From NCBI GenBank assembly GCA_026004655.1, contig BPJO01000001.1, positions 1 to 64,000 on the forward strand: 64,000 nucleotides of DNA, in the 5' to 3' direction. The position numbers and the translations under genes were made by a program. This document shows, piece by piece, positions 29,222 through 37,455 of the stretch. This DNA is from Phycisphaerae bacterium. Its GTDB lineage: Bacteria; Planctomycetota; Phycisphaerae; Tepidisphaerales; Tepidisphaeraceae. Below the pieces are notes generated by a model. It did no database searches, was not told where the DNA came from, and worked only from the letters and a program-made list of their open reading frames with translations. Position 1 is the first letter of the stretch. The number at the start of each line of letters is the position of its first letter.

Positions 29222-29246
29222 ACCCGTCGTTTGACGGGTTTTTCTT
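29222..29246 (+). terminator. Intrinsic terminator after tRNA-Leu
   Basis: ACCCGTC, a GTTT loop and GACGGGT form a 7-bp stem followed by TTTTCTT. It starts six bases after the tRNA. Confidence 0.85.
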
Positions 29247-29462
29247 ATTCGGGGTCAACCGTTTTTTCTCCGAACCCGTCTTTGCGTGTTTGACCCATCA
29301 TGGATCAGAGAAAGCATCGAGAATCACACGATAGTTTTGTTTTTCCGGGGAGTTTTAAAACTCCGGAGTCGATTGATATCGACGCCCCCTTCGACAGCCT
29401 CATTCATGATTGATTCTGTCGGATTTGCGATCTGAAACCATTTTAGAGCCCTTCGGAGGAGG

Positions 29463-29591
29463 CTAATTGCGGTCGATCCACCGACTCAGCAACCAAAGAC
29501 CCCATAGGTACACGTTTAAGAGCACAATGATTCCACTGATGACGTGCCATTTGCTGTGCTTGGGAGATTCGCCGCCGGTTATCAGGGTCAT
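29463..29591 (-). CDS. Small single-pass membrane protein (42 residues)
   Basis: The ATG at 29591 has CGGAGG upstream at good distance. The protein has a short polar N-terminus with SPKHSKWH, one helix (VISGIIVLLNVYLWGLWLL) and a basic end. The strong binding site, helix and stop make it a convincing small gene. The function is unknown. It lies downstream of serS on the same strand, 149 bases away. Confidence 0.55.
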   Translation of the reverse strand: MTLITGGESPKHSKWHVISGIIVLLNVYLWGLWLLSRWIDRN

Positions 29592-29740
29592 GACATGCCT
29601 CCGAGCAGGTGGATGTATTCCAATCTGACACAGCTTTGGCGAGGGGCAAACTTACGAGAATAAAAACATGCCGATTCGGTTTTTGCGAGGGTAAACCGAG
29701 TCATTTCAATCACTTATACCATTTTTACGGGTTATACAGT

Positions 29741-31036
29741 CTACCCGATTCGTTCTCGTCCGCCCATGTAAGGACGCAGGGCATCGGGGATGGTGACCGA
29801 ACCGTCTGCGTTCTGGTAATTTTCAAGGATCGGGATCAAGAATCGTGGACTGGCACACACGGTGTTGTTCAGCGTGTGGCAAAACCGGATTTTTCCGTCT
29901 GATCCTTTGTAACGGAGGTTCAATCGACGGGCTTGGAACTCGTACAATCGGCTGGCCGAGTGGGTTTCTCCGTAACCGGTGGATTCATCTTTTCCGTCGT
30001 ATCGGCTTGGCATCCAGGTTTCGATGTCCATCATGCTGGCGTTTTTAACCCCGATGTCGCCCGTACAACATTGGATTACGCGGTACGGTAGTTTCAATCG
30101 CTGCAACAACGATTCTGCAAATCCCAGCATCCGGGTGTGCCATTGTTTACTTTCCTCAACGTCATTTTTGCAGATAACGACCTGCTCGACCTTGTCGAAT
30201 AAGTGCACACGATACAGTCCGGCAGTGTCTTTACCATAGGTTCCGGCTTCGCGACGGAAACAGGTACTGACCGCGACATACCGCAAAGGTAACTGGGATT
30301 CCTCCAGCGTCTGTCCCATGTGTAATGCGGTCAACCCGACCTCTGCCGTTCCTGTCAAAAACAGGTTGTCTTCGGTCACGTGATAGGCCTGCTCGCGTCC
30401 GGCGGGGAAAAAACCGGTTCCCCGCATGGCTTCTTCACGAACCAAGACCGGAACGGTGACCTGAGTAAACCCGTTCTCACGAACCATAATATCCAGTGCC
30501 AGTCGCAAGACGGCTTGATGCAATTCTGAACCGGCCCCCATCAGCACATACGACCGTGAACCGGACAAACGCACGCCGGCTTCGAAGTTCACGATCCCCA
30601 GTTTTTCGGCCAACTCGATATGAGAACGGGGTTTAAAACCAAAATCCTTCTTCGGTTCGCCCCACCGGTACAATACGAGATTGTCGTTCGAATCTTTTCC
30701 GACCGGGACATCCGGATCGGGAGGCTGAGGAACCTGAAGTAACAGGGTCTGAAGTTCTTCATTGAGTTTACGGGCCTGCTCTTCTAGCTCCTTTACCTGT
30801 GCTTTGAGAACCGCCATACGAGCCACGGCCGCTTTTTTTTCTTCCGGGTCTTTCAACCGCCCGATCTGCTGAGAAGCCAAGTTCTGCTCGGCACGTTGCT
30901 TCTCAAAATCCTGTTGTACGGATCGGTGTCGGGCGTCCAGATCCAGAATGGCGTCAATATCCACTTTGATATTCTTGTCCGAAGCACCTTTACGGTACCG
31001 GTCGGGGTTTTCACGCAAGTCTTTGAGGTCAATCAT
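29741..31036 (-). CDS. serS: Serine-tRNA ligase
   Basis: The 431-residue class II synthetase charges tRNA-Ser. The N-terminal long antiparallel coiled coil that holds the tRNA variable arm is visible in residues about 30-100 (QRAEQNLASQQIGRL, AVLKAQVKELEEQARKLN). Motif 2 is CFRREAGTYGKDTAGLYRVHLF and motif 3 includes HTLNNTVCASPRFLIPILENYQ, both split here only for length. The length is normal. It is intact even across an eight-base homopolymer at 30833-30840. Confidence 0.97.
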   Translation of the reverse strand: MIDLKDLRENPDRYRKGASDKNIKVDIDAILDLDARHRSVQQDFEKQRAEQNLASQQIGRLKDPEEKKAAVARMAVLKAQVKELEEQARKLNEELQTLLLQVPQPPDPDVPVGKDSNDNLVLYRWGEPKKDFGFKPRSHIELAEKLGIVNFEAGVRLSGSRSYVLMGAGSELHQAVLRLALDIMVRENGFTQVTVPVLVREEAMRGTGFFPAGREQAYHVTEDNLFLTGTAEVGLTALHMGQTLEESQLPLRYVAVSTCFRREAGTYGKDTAGLYRVHLFDKVEQVVICKNDVEESKQWHTRMLGFAESLLQRLKLPYRVIQCCTGDIGVKNASMMDIETWMPSRYDGKDESTGYGETHSASRLYEFQARRLNLRYKGSDGKIRFCHTLNNTVCASPRFLIPILENYQNADGSVTIPDALRPYMGGRERIG

Positions 31037-31227
31037 GGGACCAAAGTTGTAACAAAATTACGGGCTAGCAGGTAGCGCCAAGGTGTTTACAGGGGTCGAT
31101 CCGGGTCTATCCGGTCCAGTCCGGTTATCGGACCTTTTATTATCGGATGTTACGAAACTCGAAATTCCAGACTCCCGTCACGGCCTCTGTGGTAGGTTGA
31201 GAGTGGTCTTAACAGGAAGGAGCTTCT

Positions 31228-31377
31228 GTGAACAAGACCATCTATCGAGTGGCTGGGGGGATCCGTCGTACGACTCGTCCTCGCAACGCGGGCAAGTTGA
31301 CCGGTGCTTTTGACGGAATGCTGGCAAGACTGGGCTTGGCATCATCCCGATTGAAAACCGCCCGTCGGAAACGCTAG
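31228..31377 (+). CDS. Small basic protein (49 residues) of unknown function
   Basis: A GTG start at 31228 has the strong binding site AGGAAGGAG seven bases upstream. The frame ends TAG at 31375-31377 and a strong terminator follows. The product is rich in Arg, Lys and Gly (GGIRRTTRPRNAGK, LKTARRKR) with a net charge above +10 and one short hydrophobic helix (AFDGMLARLGLA). It could bind nucleic acid or the ribosome, but this is only from composition. It forms its own transcription unit between divergent serS and miaE. Confidence 0.55.
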   Translation: MNKTIYRVAGGIRRTTRPRNAGKLTGAFDGMLARLGLASSRLKTARRKR

Positions 31378-31404
31378 ATCCCCGAATCGCCGACTCGTCA
31401 TAGC

Positions 31405-31438
31405 GTCTCACCCGGCCATAAACCGGGTGAGACTTTTT
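31405..31438 (+). terminator. Strong intrinsic terminator
   Basis: GTCTCACCCGG (31405-31415) pairs perfectly with CCGGGTGAGAC (31423-31433), giving an 11-bp stem with a 7-base loop, and is followed by TTTTT. It ends the unit of the small basic protein. Confidence 0.92.
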
Positions 31439-31510
31439 GATCCGAATCCCTACAAGGATGATCGCACGAGCATCGTTTACCCTGTCGGAATACAGTGGTA
31501 TTGTCGAAGC

Positions 31511-32125
31511 ATGATCTCGAATACGGATTTGCCCCTTCGATATGCAACCCCTGCCTCATGGGCACAGCAGGTGCTCGAACGAAAACTCGATTTATTAAAC
31601 GATCATGCGCACCTGGAAAAAAAGGCCGCTACCAATGCACTGGAGCTGTTGAACCGCTGGCCTGAACCCAATCCGCCGGAAAATTGGGTCACCGCCATGA
31701 CCGCCGTAGCCCGGGACGAGGTGGAACATCTGGCGGTCGTCACTCGAATCCTGGCCCGACGCGGTGGTCGACTGACACGGACTCATCACAACCCCTACGC
31801 AGCCGAACTTCACAAAACCGTTCGACGGGGAAAAGGCACGGAAGAACTCATCGATCGGTTGATGATCAGCTCTTTGATCGAAGCTCGGTCCTGTGAACGA
31901 TTCAAGCTCCTCGCAGATGCGATCAAGGATGACAAGGAATTGTCAAAACTCTACAAGGGTTTATGGGCCAGTGAACACGGGCATTACTTGACCTTCATTC
32001 AATTGGCAGAGCAAGTTTTACCTGAAAAAGTGGTGTCCAAACGTTGGGACGAAATGCTCGACCTCGAAGCAAAGATTATTCGCGCTCAACCTTGCGGACC
32101 ACGAATGCATTCATCCGGTCTTTGA
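31511..32125 (+). CDS. miaE: tRNA-(ms2io6A)-hydroxylase-like, MiaE family
   Basis: The 204-residue protein is all helical with a diiron site like ferritin: HAHLEKKAA, DEVEHL, SLIEARSCERF and SEHGHY supply the Glu and His ligands in order. MiaE hydroxylates the isopentenyl group of modified A37 in tRNA and needs oxygen. The start is set at ATG 31511, which gives MISNTDLPLRYATPASW, the normal N-terminus. Longer in-frame starts would run back into the upstream terminator. The MiaA and MiaB partners are not in the window. Confidence 0.88.
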   Translation: MISNTDLPLRYATPASWAQQVLERKLDLLNDHAHLEKKAATNALELLNRWPEPNPPENWVTAMTAVARDEVEHLAVVTRILARRGGRLTRTHHNPYAAELHKTVRRGKGTEELIDRLMISSLIEARSCERFKLLADAIKDDKELSKLYKGLWASEHGHYLTFIQLAEQVLPEKVVSKRWDEMLDLEAKIIRAQPCGPRMHSSGL

Positions 32126-32136
32126 CGATTCATGAA

Positions 32137-33009
32137 TCATCCTAGAAACGAGGCCGCGTTGCTCATCAACGTTGGCAGGGTTGACCGGGTCTTTTCAATG
32201 GCCAAGGGATCCAAGCCATATGTCTGAGCAATATCAGGCGGAAGAACCTGATGACGAGCCGTCAGGGAGAAACCGATCTTGGTTTCACAGCAGAGGGTGT
32301 CGGCAATATACACCAAGCCGACCAGTGTCCTTGATCCCTCGCCACCTGTTGACGGTCGATGATGCGATCCTGCCACCCACTGACAACTTTTGGGAAACTG
32401 CCACCGCTCGCACAACGCAGCACCCAGAGCCTCATGATCCACCCCGACCATTTGTTGCTCGATCTGAGTGAATGGTTCTGTGGCGTTCTTGGCCTGCTCA
32501 CAAACCGCGCGTAAACGTTCCGGCCAGGTCTGAAGCGACACTAGAATACCGATGTCGTGGATCATTCCGGCCAAGAATGCTTCTTCGGTCAGGGGGACTC
32601 TGGACTGACGCGCCAGTTCACGAGCGGTCACTGCTACTCCGATGCAATGGGTCCACAGATCCCGGGCGGTATAACCGTCACAAAGCTTTACCCCACGAAA
32701 CATCTGCCCCAAACTGGCTGCAACGGCGATATTTTTAACCGCATTCAGACCCAGCAAAACGATCGCCCGTTCCACCGACGCGATCTGACCAGGAAGACCA
32801 TAAAATGCCGAGTTGACCACCTTGAGAATCCGTGTCACCAAAGCAGGGTCATACGAAACGATCTTGTGCAATTGGGCGGCAGAACTTTTAGGATCTTCCA
32901 CCGTTTGAATGATTTTGGTAGTCACTTCGGGGAGCGTCGCCAGCGAGTTCAGTTTGGCTAACGCCACCTGGATCAGTTCTTCAGGAGTTTGAAGGTTTGC
33001 AGTCGGCAT
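32137..33009 (-). CDS. HDOD-domain signalling protein
   Basis: The protein of about 290 residues begins MPTANLQTPEELIQ. The HDOD domain follows with LPEVTTKIIQ, VNSAFYGLPGQIASVERAI and LLGLNAVKNIAVAAS, and then an HD-like part FLAGMIHDIGIL and VDHEALGAALCERW. HDOD proteins act in bacterial signalling, often near chemotaxis or motility genes, and here the gene follows the Maf/Neu operon by 62 bases on the same strand. This is consistent with a motility-related role. No GGDEF or EAL domain is fused. Confidence 0.88.
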   Translation of the reverse strand: MPTANLQTPEELIQVALAKLNSLATLPEVTTKIIQTVEDPKSSAAQLHKIVSYDPALVTRILKVVNSAFYGLPGQIASVERAIVLLGLNAVKNIAVAASLGQMFRGVKLCDGYTARDLWTHCIGVAVTARELARQSRVPLTEEAFLAGMIHDIGILVSLQTWPERLRAVCEQAKNATEPFTQIEQQMVGVDHEALGAALCERWQFPKSCQWVAGSHHRPSTGGEGSRTLVGLVYIADTLCCETKIGFSLTARHQVLPPDIAQTYGLDPLAIEKTRSTLPTLMSNAASFLG

Positions 33010-33070
33010 GTCAGTCCCACCCTTGTATCGTTTCAATCCACAGGTGTCTTAACTGATTCATATTCTGCAA

Positions 33071-34153
33071 CTAGTACCGGATCAGCTTTTGGTAAAGTCG
33101 ATCGTCCAACTCCACGTCTGATAAAATTCGAGCGATTCTCAGACCGGTTTTCCCCTCGCCGTAGACATTCTTTCCCCGGAACCGTTTTTTCATGGATCGT
33201 TGAATGGCATGCAGGATCCTGCCTGCTTCCCAGGGAACACCTCGGACGTTGCGACTTTTTTCTCGTCCTTTCTGGCGAGGACCGATATTAACCACGGGTG
33301 TTCCCAGGCTAGCGGCTTCGATGATCCCGGATGACGAGTTTCCCACCAGGACCCGGGCGTCCATGAGATGCCTTAAAAACACCGCCCGAGGCAGATCTCG
33401 AACCGTTCGGATCCATGAACAGGCTTCCAACGCCCTTGCCACCCCTTCCCAACCCGGGTCATTGTTGGGATAGACCGCTACGACCCGACCCGTCGCTGCT
33501 TGGCGTACCTGTTCGAGCAACAATCGGGTTTGGCGGTACTGTTGTTTTTCGTCGGGAGAATCCGGATGAACGAGCACAAGGATTTGGGTATCCGTCGGTT
33601 CGACCGATCGGGCCAGATCCCGGATTCCGTCCAAACCGGGGGTCCCGACTGTATGAATCCGAAACTTTTGTTCACCCATCCGAAGAATCCGCCGGGCGCT
33701 GGCGTGGGTTGCCGGAAAGTGAAGATGAGACAGTTTGGTGATGGCATGACGGAGTGTGTCGTCCAATTGTCCCAGGGCACGATCTCCGCCGTGCACGTGG
33801 GCAACAATTCGACCGTCAAGAAGCCCGGCCGACGCTGCGGCAAAGGCTTCGACTCGATCCCCACAGACCAGGACGATATCCGGTTCAAGACGGTCGAAGA
33901 CCTGTACCAGTTTCCGGGTCGCCGATGTGGTCGCCGTGGCGGGATCGGTGTCTTTCCAGGGTACGACTGAATCAATCGACCAGTAATGACGGATTTGGCG
34001 GATGCTTTGCCCGTGTGACCGGCTCAGATGCATGCCCGTGACCACCAGTTGCAGATCCAGTCGCGGATGATCCCGGATGGCCTGCAAGACGGTTTGCATC
34101 AATCCGAACTCGGCCCGGGTTCCGGTAACATAACAAACACGCCTACGCGACAT
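33071..34153 (-). CDS. neuC: UDP-N-acetylglucosamine 2-epimerase (hydrolysing)
   Basis: The 360-residue enzyme begins RVCYVTGTRAEFGLMQTVL, with TGTRAEFG as the family signature. It also contains GDRVEAFAAASAG, HVHGGD and VGNSSSGIIEAASLGTP. NeuC-type enzymes release ManNAc (or a diacetamido analogue for legionaminic acid) from the UDP-sugar, the first step to nonulosonic acids. The start overlaps the end of neuB by 11 bases, so the two are coupled. Which sugar is made cannot be decided from this gene. Confidence 0.93.
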   Translation of the reverse strand: MSRRRVCYVTGTRAEFGLMQTVLQAIRDHPRLDLQLVVTGMHLSRSHGQSIRQIRHYWSIDSVVPWKDTDPATATTSATRKLVQVFDRLEPDIVLVCGDRVEAFAAASAGLLDGRIVAHVHGGDRALGQLDDTLRHAITKLSHLHFPATHASARRILRMGEQKFRIHTVGTPGLDGIRDLARSVEPTDTQILVLVHPDSPDEKQQYRQTRLLLEQVRQAATGRVVAVYPNNDPGWEGVARALEACSWIRTVRDLPRAVFLRHLMDARVLVGNSSSGIIEAASLGTPVVNIGPRQKGREKSRNVRGVPWEAGRILHAIQRSMKKRFRGKNVYGEGKTGLRIARILSDVELDDRLYQKLIRY

Positions 34154-35165
34154 CGTCGGCCTCGATCCATTGACCGGTTTGGATGGGGCGCACGGGCACG
34201 TGTCCGATGACCCGATCCAAAAGTGTTTGAGTGACCCCTTGACCCGGACGACGGGTTGTCAGGTCGTCCCATTCGATGGGACGTGATGAAATATCTCGTT
34301 TGGCGACCAAACCCTGTCGGCTGACCGATCGGACATCCTGCTCACACGGGAGGACTCTTCTCCCGGATCGTCCCCGGACCTGCTCCGCCAGACGAATCAG
34401 ACGGATGTACTCTCGAAAGGCTTCGGGTTCGAGGCTGGCAGCATGATCCGGTCCTGCTGCATGGCGGTCGTAAGTCAGGTGCTTTTCGATGATCCTCGCT
34501 CCGCTCGATACGGCCAGTGCGCCGGTCAATACGTGGTCCGTATGATCCGAATACCCCACCACTTTCACCAAACGGGCCAGTTCCTCGATCCAGACCAGAT
34601 GCGCCTCTTCCAACGGAGTGGGATAACTGCTCACGCAATGCAATAGCGCGAAATCAATCGGTCGTGCGGTTAACCATTGGACAGCGGTGGTGATCTCGTC
34701 CCAAGTGGCTGCTCCGGTGGAGACGATCAGAGGCAATCCGGTCTGACAAGCGTGCCGAAGAAGCAACCGGTTGACCAGGTCCGGAGAAGCGATTTTGACT
34801 GCGTCACAACCGATTCCCACCAGCCTCGGAACGTCTTCGGGTGAAAACGGTGTCGCGATCAGCAACAACCCATGAGACCGAACTTCGTCGGCGATCCGCA
34901 GAAGGGCCTGATCCGACAGTTCATACCTTTTCAGCATTTCACGGGGGTCGACGGCATCGGTGCGGTTCTGCTGATAAGCAGCAAATCGGGAACTCGGGTG
35001 CACCAACCGGTCGGCATTGAAGATCTGAAGCTTGACCGCATCGGCACCGATTTGCCTGGCCTGGTGGACCAGTTGAAAGGCTCGTTCGATCGAACCATCA
35101 TGATTGACTCCGATCTCAGCAATCACCAGCACGCGTTGATCTGTGTCCAAATGACCGATTTTCAT
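34143..35165 (-). CDS. neuB: N-acetylneuraminate (or related nonulosonate) synthase
   Basis: The 340-residue protein condenses PEP with a six-carbon amino sugar. The TIM barrel starts VLVIAEIGVNHDGSIERA and continues ADAVKLQIF, ATPFSPEDV and KIASPDLVN, the standard NeuB order. The C-terminal SAF/antifreeze-like domain begins with RSVSRQGLVAKRDI and ends with the lid QTGQWIEADDV. Its ATG overlaps the stop of neuA as ATGA. Sialic acid and legionaminic acid synthases share these features, so the exact product is open. Confidence 0.94.
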   Translation of the reverse strand: MKIGHLDTDQRVLVIAEIGVNHDGSIERAFQLVHQARQIGADAVKLQIFNADRLVHPSSRFAAYQQNRTDAVDPREMLKRYELSDQALLRIADEVRSHGLLLIATPFSPEDVPRLVGIGCDAVKIASPDLVNRLLLRHACQTGLPLIVSTGAATWDEITTAVQWLTARPIDFALLHCVSSYPTPLEEAHLVWIEELARLVKVVGYSDHTDHVLTGALAVSSGARIIEKHLTYDRHAAGPDHAASLEPEAFREYIRLIRLAEQVRGRSGRRVLPCEQDVRSVSRQGLVAKRDISSRPIEWDDLTTRRPGQGVTQTLLDRVIGHVPVRPIQTGQWIEADDVA

Positions 35166-35878
35166 ATCGTACGTTCTCGAAGTGCTGCCTCAGCCCAGTA
35201 AAGGTCCCGCAAATGATCGACTTCAATCGTTTCCCCGATATCGGTGTAGATTGCACGACGATCCACGCCGAACATCGCGTGCGGATCCTGGGGACTTTCC
35301 AATCCCCTTTCGAGTGATCTCCGAGACATCACCACCACTGCCCCGTCGTGCAGATAAAGGGGTTCCAGATCCTGTCTACGATGGATCGAGCCCGGATGCA
35401 AAGCCACCACTCGATCTTGCTCCAATCGGCTCATCCAGGCCGGATGCCACTTACCCACCGGGCAGAAACTGCGTACGCTGTCACAACCGGTCTTTTGCCA
35501 ATGCTCGATCGCCCGGTCAATGACACCAGGCCCCCTCACAGGAACGTTTCCGTACAGAACGACGACCGCATCCGGTTCAAAACCCTGTCGGGTCATTTCT
35601 CGAGTCGCATGAAGCATGACGTCCTGGACCGAAGCAGTGTCGGTACACAGTTCCGATGGACGCACCAGGGTTGAAAACCCGTAACGTCCGGCCATTTCGA
35701 GAACCGGAACCGAGTCGCTGGAGACGACCACCCGCGTCAACAGGCATGAGGCTTTGGCGTGTTCGAACGTGTATTCGATCAAAGGACGACCTAGCAAAGG
35801 TCGCAAGTGTTTGTCGGATAAACCTTTACTACCTGCCCTGGCCAGGACAACACCGAGAACTTTGGGTTGTGATTTCAT
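35162..35878 (-). CDS. neuA: Acylneuraminate (nonulosonate) cytidylyltransferase
   Basis: The protein of about 238 residues activates the nonulosonic acid as CMP-sugar. VLARAGSKGLSDKHLRPLLGR is the CTP-binding signature, split here after 20 residues as R-A-G-S-K-G. GRPLIEYTFEHAK, VVVSSDS and LYGNVPVRGPGVIDRAI follow in family order. The start at 35878 (MKSQPKVLG) makes an ATGA overlap with the upstream gene; a longer in-frame extension is possible but would cut into that gene. It is part of the five-gene coupled operon. Confidence 0.92.
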   Translation of the reverse strand: MKSQPKVLGVVLARAGSKGLSDKHLRPLLGRPLIEYTFEHAKASCLLTRVVVSSDSVPVLEMAGRYGFSTLVRPSELCTDTASVQDVMLHATREMTRQGFEPDAVVVLYGNVPVRGPGVIDRAIEHWQKTGCDSVRSFCPVGKWHPAWMSRLEQDRVVALHPGSIHRRQDLEPLYLHDGAVVVMSRRSLERGLESPQDPHAMFGVDRRAIYTDIGETIEVDHLRDLYWAEAALRERTI

Positions 35879-37455
35879 GGACGATGCCACTCCTGACATG
35901 ACTGACAAAGTACCGGAAGACCCGATCCACACCGGTGAGAATCACGGATCCCTTTCAGACGCGTCTTCCAGACCGACTCCAGAGACGTTTCTCCTATTTT
36001 TCCGATCGAGAACTGGGAAAACGCGTCCTGCTCACACATCGATATCGAACCGTCCGACCAGACCGTCAACCGGGATTCGATCCGTCGGCAAGGTTTTCGC
36101 AAAGGCGGAGCCATCTGCGCAACCGATAGGTCCGGCATCTTGCCCGCGTAATCACTCGGACCCACAATCACCGCACTACCAACAGCCCCAAGCCACGTGT
36201 CGTACCATTGCTCCATCTCAGCAAGATTCGATGACAACTTCGTGAAAGTCGGAACAATGATCGGAGTACCTTTGCCCCGACTCTGTCTGATCAGAATCAG
36301 CTTTTTGATGTTTTCGATCACCTGCACAATCGAATCAATACCCATGATCGATTCGTAGGTGGATCGCGTCATCGCAGGAAGATGCACCGACACCACATCG
36401 ATCGATCCCTCGACAATCGCCCGAAGCGTTTGTTCCGAAACATCGATCAGATCGGTTTCCAGACCGACGGTATGGATTTGCTGACAACGGTCCAACAGGT
36501 CTTCGAAACAAGGATGTAGCAACGGGTCTCCCAAGCCCCCCAAAACCAATCGGGCATCGTCATACCTTTGAATTTCATCCACGATCGATGAAAACTGTGC
36601 TGCGGACAGATCATCTCGATTGACGACGGGCAAAAATACCGGTCGACTGTTCCTGCGTGTGGTCAATTCGACCGTGATTTCGCGAGGAAACTCCCCGGTC
36701 GGATCGATTGAACCTAGTCGCTGAAGGATTCGGTCCGAGTCGGCGACAAGAAGTGTACCGTTGAGGGGTTCGGTGGCTTGGCTGATGCGTCGGATCTGAC
36801 GTTCTGAATCCAAAGTCAGACGTTCGGTCGATCGGGAGACCGACAAGGGCAATTCGATACAGGCATCACTGGTGACCGGATCGAGTACAGGTGCTTCGGG
36901 CAGATAATGCACGATACGTCCGGGGTGGGCGTTTCCGTCGGCCAGTTTCTGGACCATCGTTCGTTTGAGCAACACACCTCCCAACCCGGGCGGGGCCTGA
37001 GAAAAGTAATAATCCCGGGTCCCGGACTCGGCTGCGCGGACCAGCCGGTGGAGAATCTGTGGATCGACTAATCCCGATGACGGATCGACCAGAACAACCG
37101 CGTCGACTTCGGATACCACCTCGACAACCACAGACGCAAGATAACCTCTGTCCCAGCAACAACTTGCCATCAGACCCCCTCGCCAACCGGCTGACCACTT
37201 TTGCGCAACCGTGATCGCGTCGAGTGTGGGAATCGACCGTCGGGGACCGAGGTTCTTGATTTTTGCCGGTAAAAAGAGGGATTGAACATCCTTGAACTGA
37301 TCTTCCCAGACCGCCAGCACGATCTGCGAGATCTCCGAGCACTGTCTTACCCGAGCCACGGTCCATGTGACCACGGGCTGATCTCGAAACCGTCTTGACG
37401 CACTATTGATCTGAGACGGTTCGTGCAGCATCGACAACAGCGCAGCGGTTCTCAT
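35875..37455 (-). CDS. SPASM-domain protein with cytidylyltransferase-like N-terminus and degenerate radical SAM core
   Basis: Starting at ATG 37455 (ATGA overlap with maf), the 526-residue protein has an N-terminal nucleotide-sugar transferase-like domain (residues about 1-240). A middle domain has the radical SAM fold pattern (EITVELTTRRNSRP, then LVLGGLGDPLLHPCFEDLL). A C-terminal SPASM domain has CRRIESRLTVWSDGSISMC and RCGSGLPVLCQSCQEW. The cysteines expected at the CxxxCxxC site are replaced (RRNSRP), so it should not bind the SAM cluster. The layout recalls the spiro-SPASM family of spirochaetes. Its function is unknown, probably tied to glycosylation with the neighbouring genes. Confidence 0.75.
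   Translation of the reverse strand: MRTAALLSMLHEPSQINSASRRFRDQPVVTWTVARVRQCSEISQIVLAVWEDQFKDVQSLFLPAKIKNLGPRRSIPTLDAITVAQKWSAGWRGGLMASCCWDRGYLASVVVEVVSEVDAVVLVDPSSGLVDPQILHRLVRAAESGTRDYYFSQAPPGLGGVLLKRTMVQKLADGNAHPGRIVHYLPEAPVLDPVTSDACIELPLSVSRSTERLTLDSERQIRRISQATEPLNGTLLVADSDRILQRLGSIDPTGEFPREITVELTTRRNSRPVFLPVVNRDDLSAAQFSSIVDEIQRYDDARLVLGGLGDPLLHPCFEDLLDRCQQIHTVGLETDLIDVSEQTLRAIVEGSIDVVSVHLPAMTRSTYESIMGIDSIVQVIENIKKLILIRQSRGKGTPIIVPTFTKLSSNLAEMEQWYDTWLGAVGSAVIVGPSDYAGKMPDLSVAQMAPPLRKPCRRIESRLTVWSDGSISMCEQDAFSQFSIGKIGETSLESVWKTRLKGIRDSHRCGSGLPVLCQSCQEWHRP

Noticed and set aside
35875..37455. Active radical SAM enzyme
   Set aside because: The CxxxCxxC cysteines are missing (RRNSRP in their place), so the call was changed to a SPASM protein with degenerate core.
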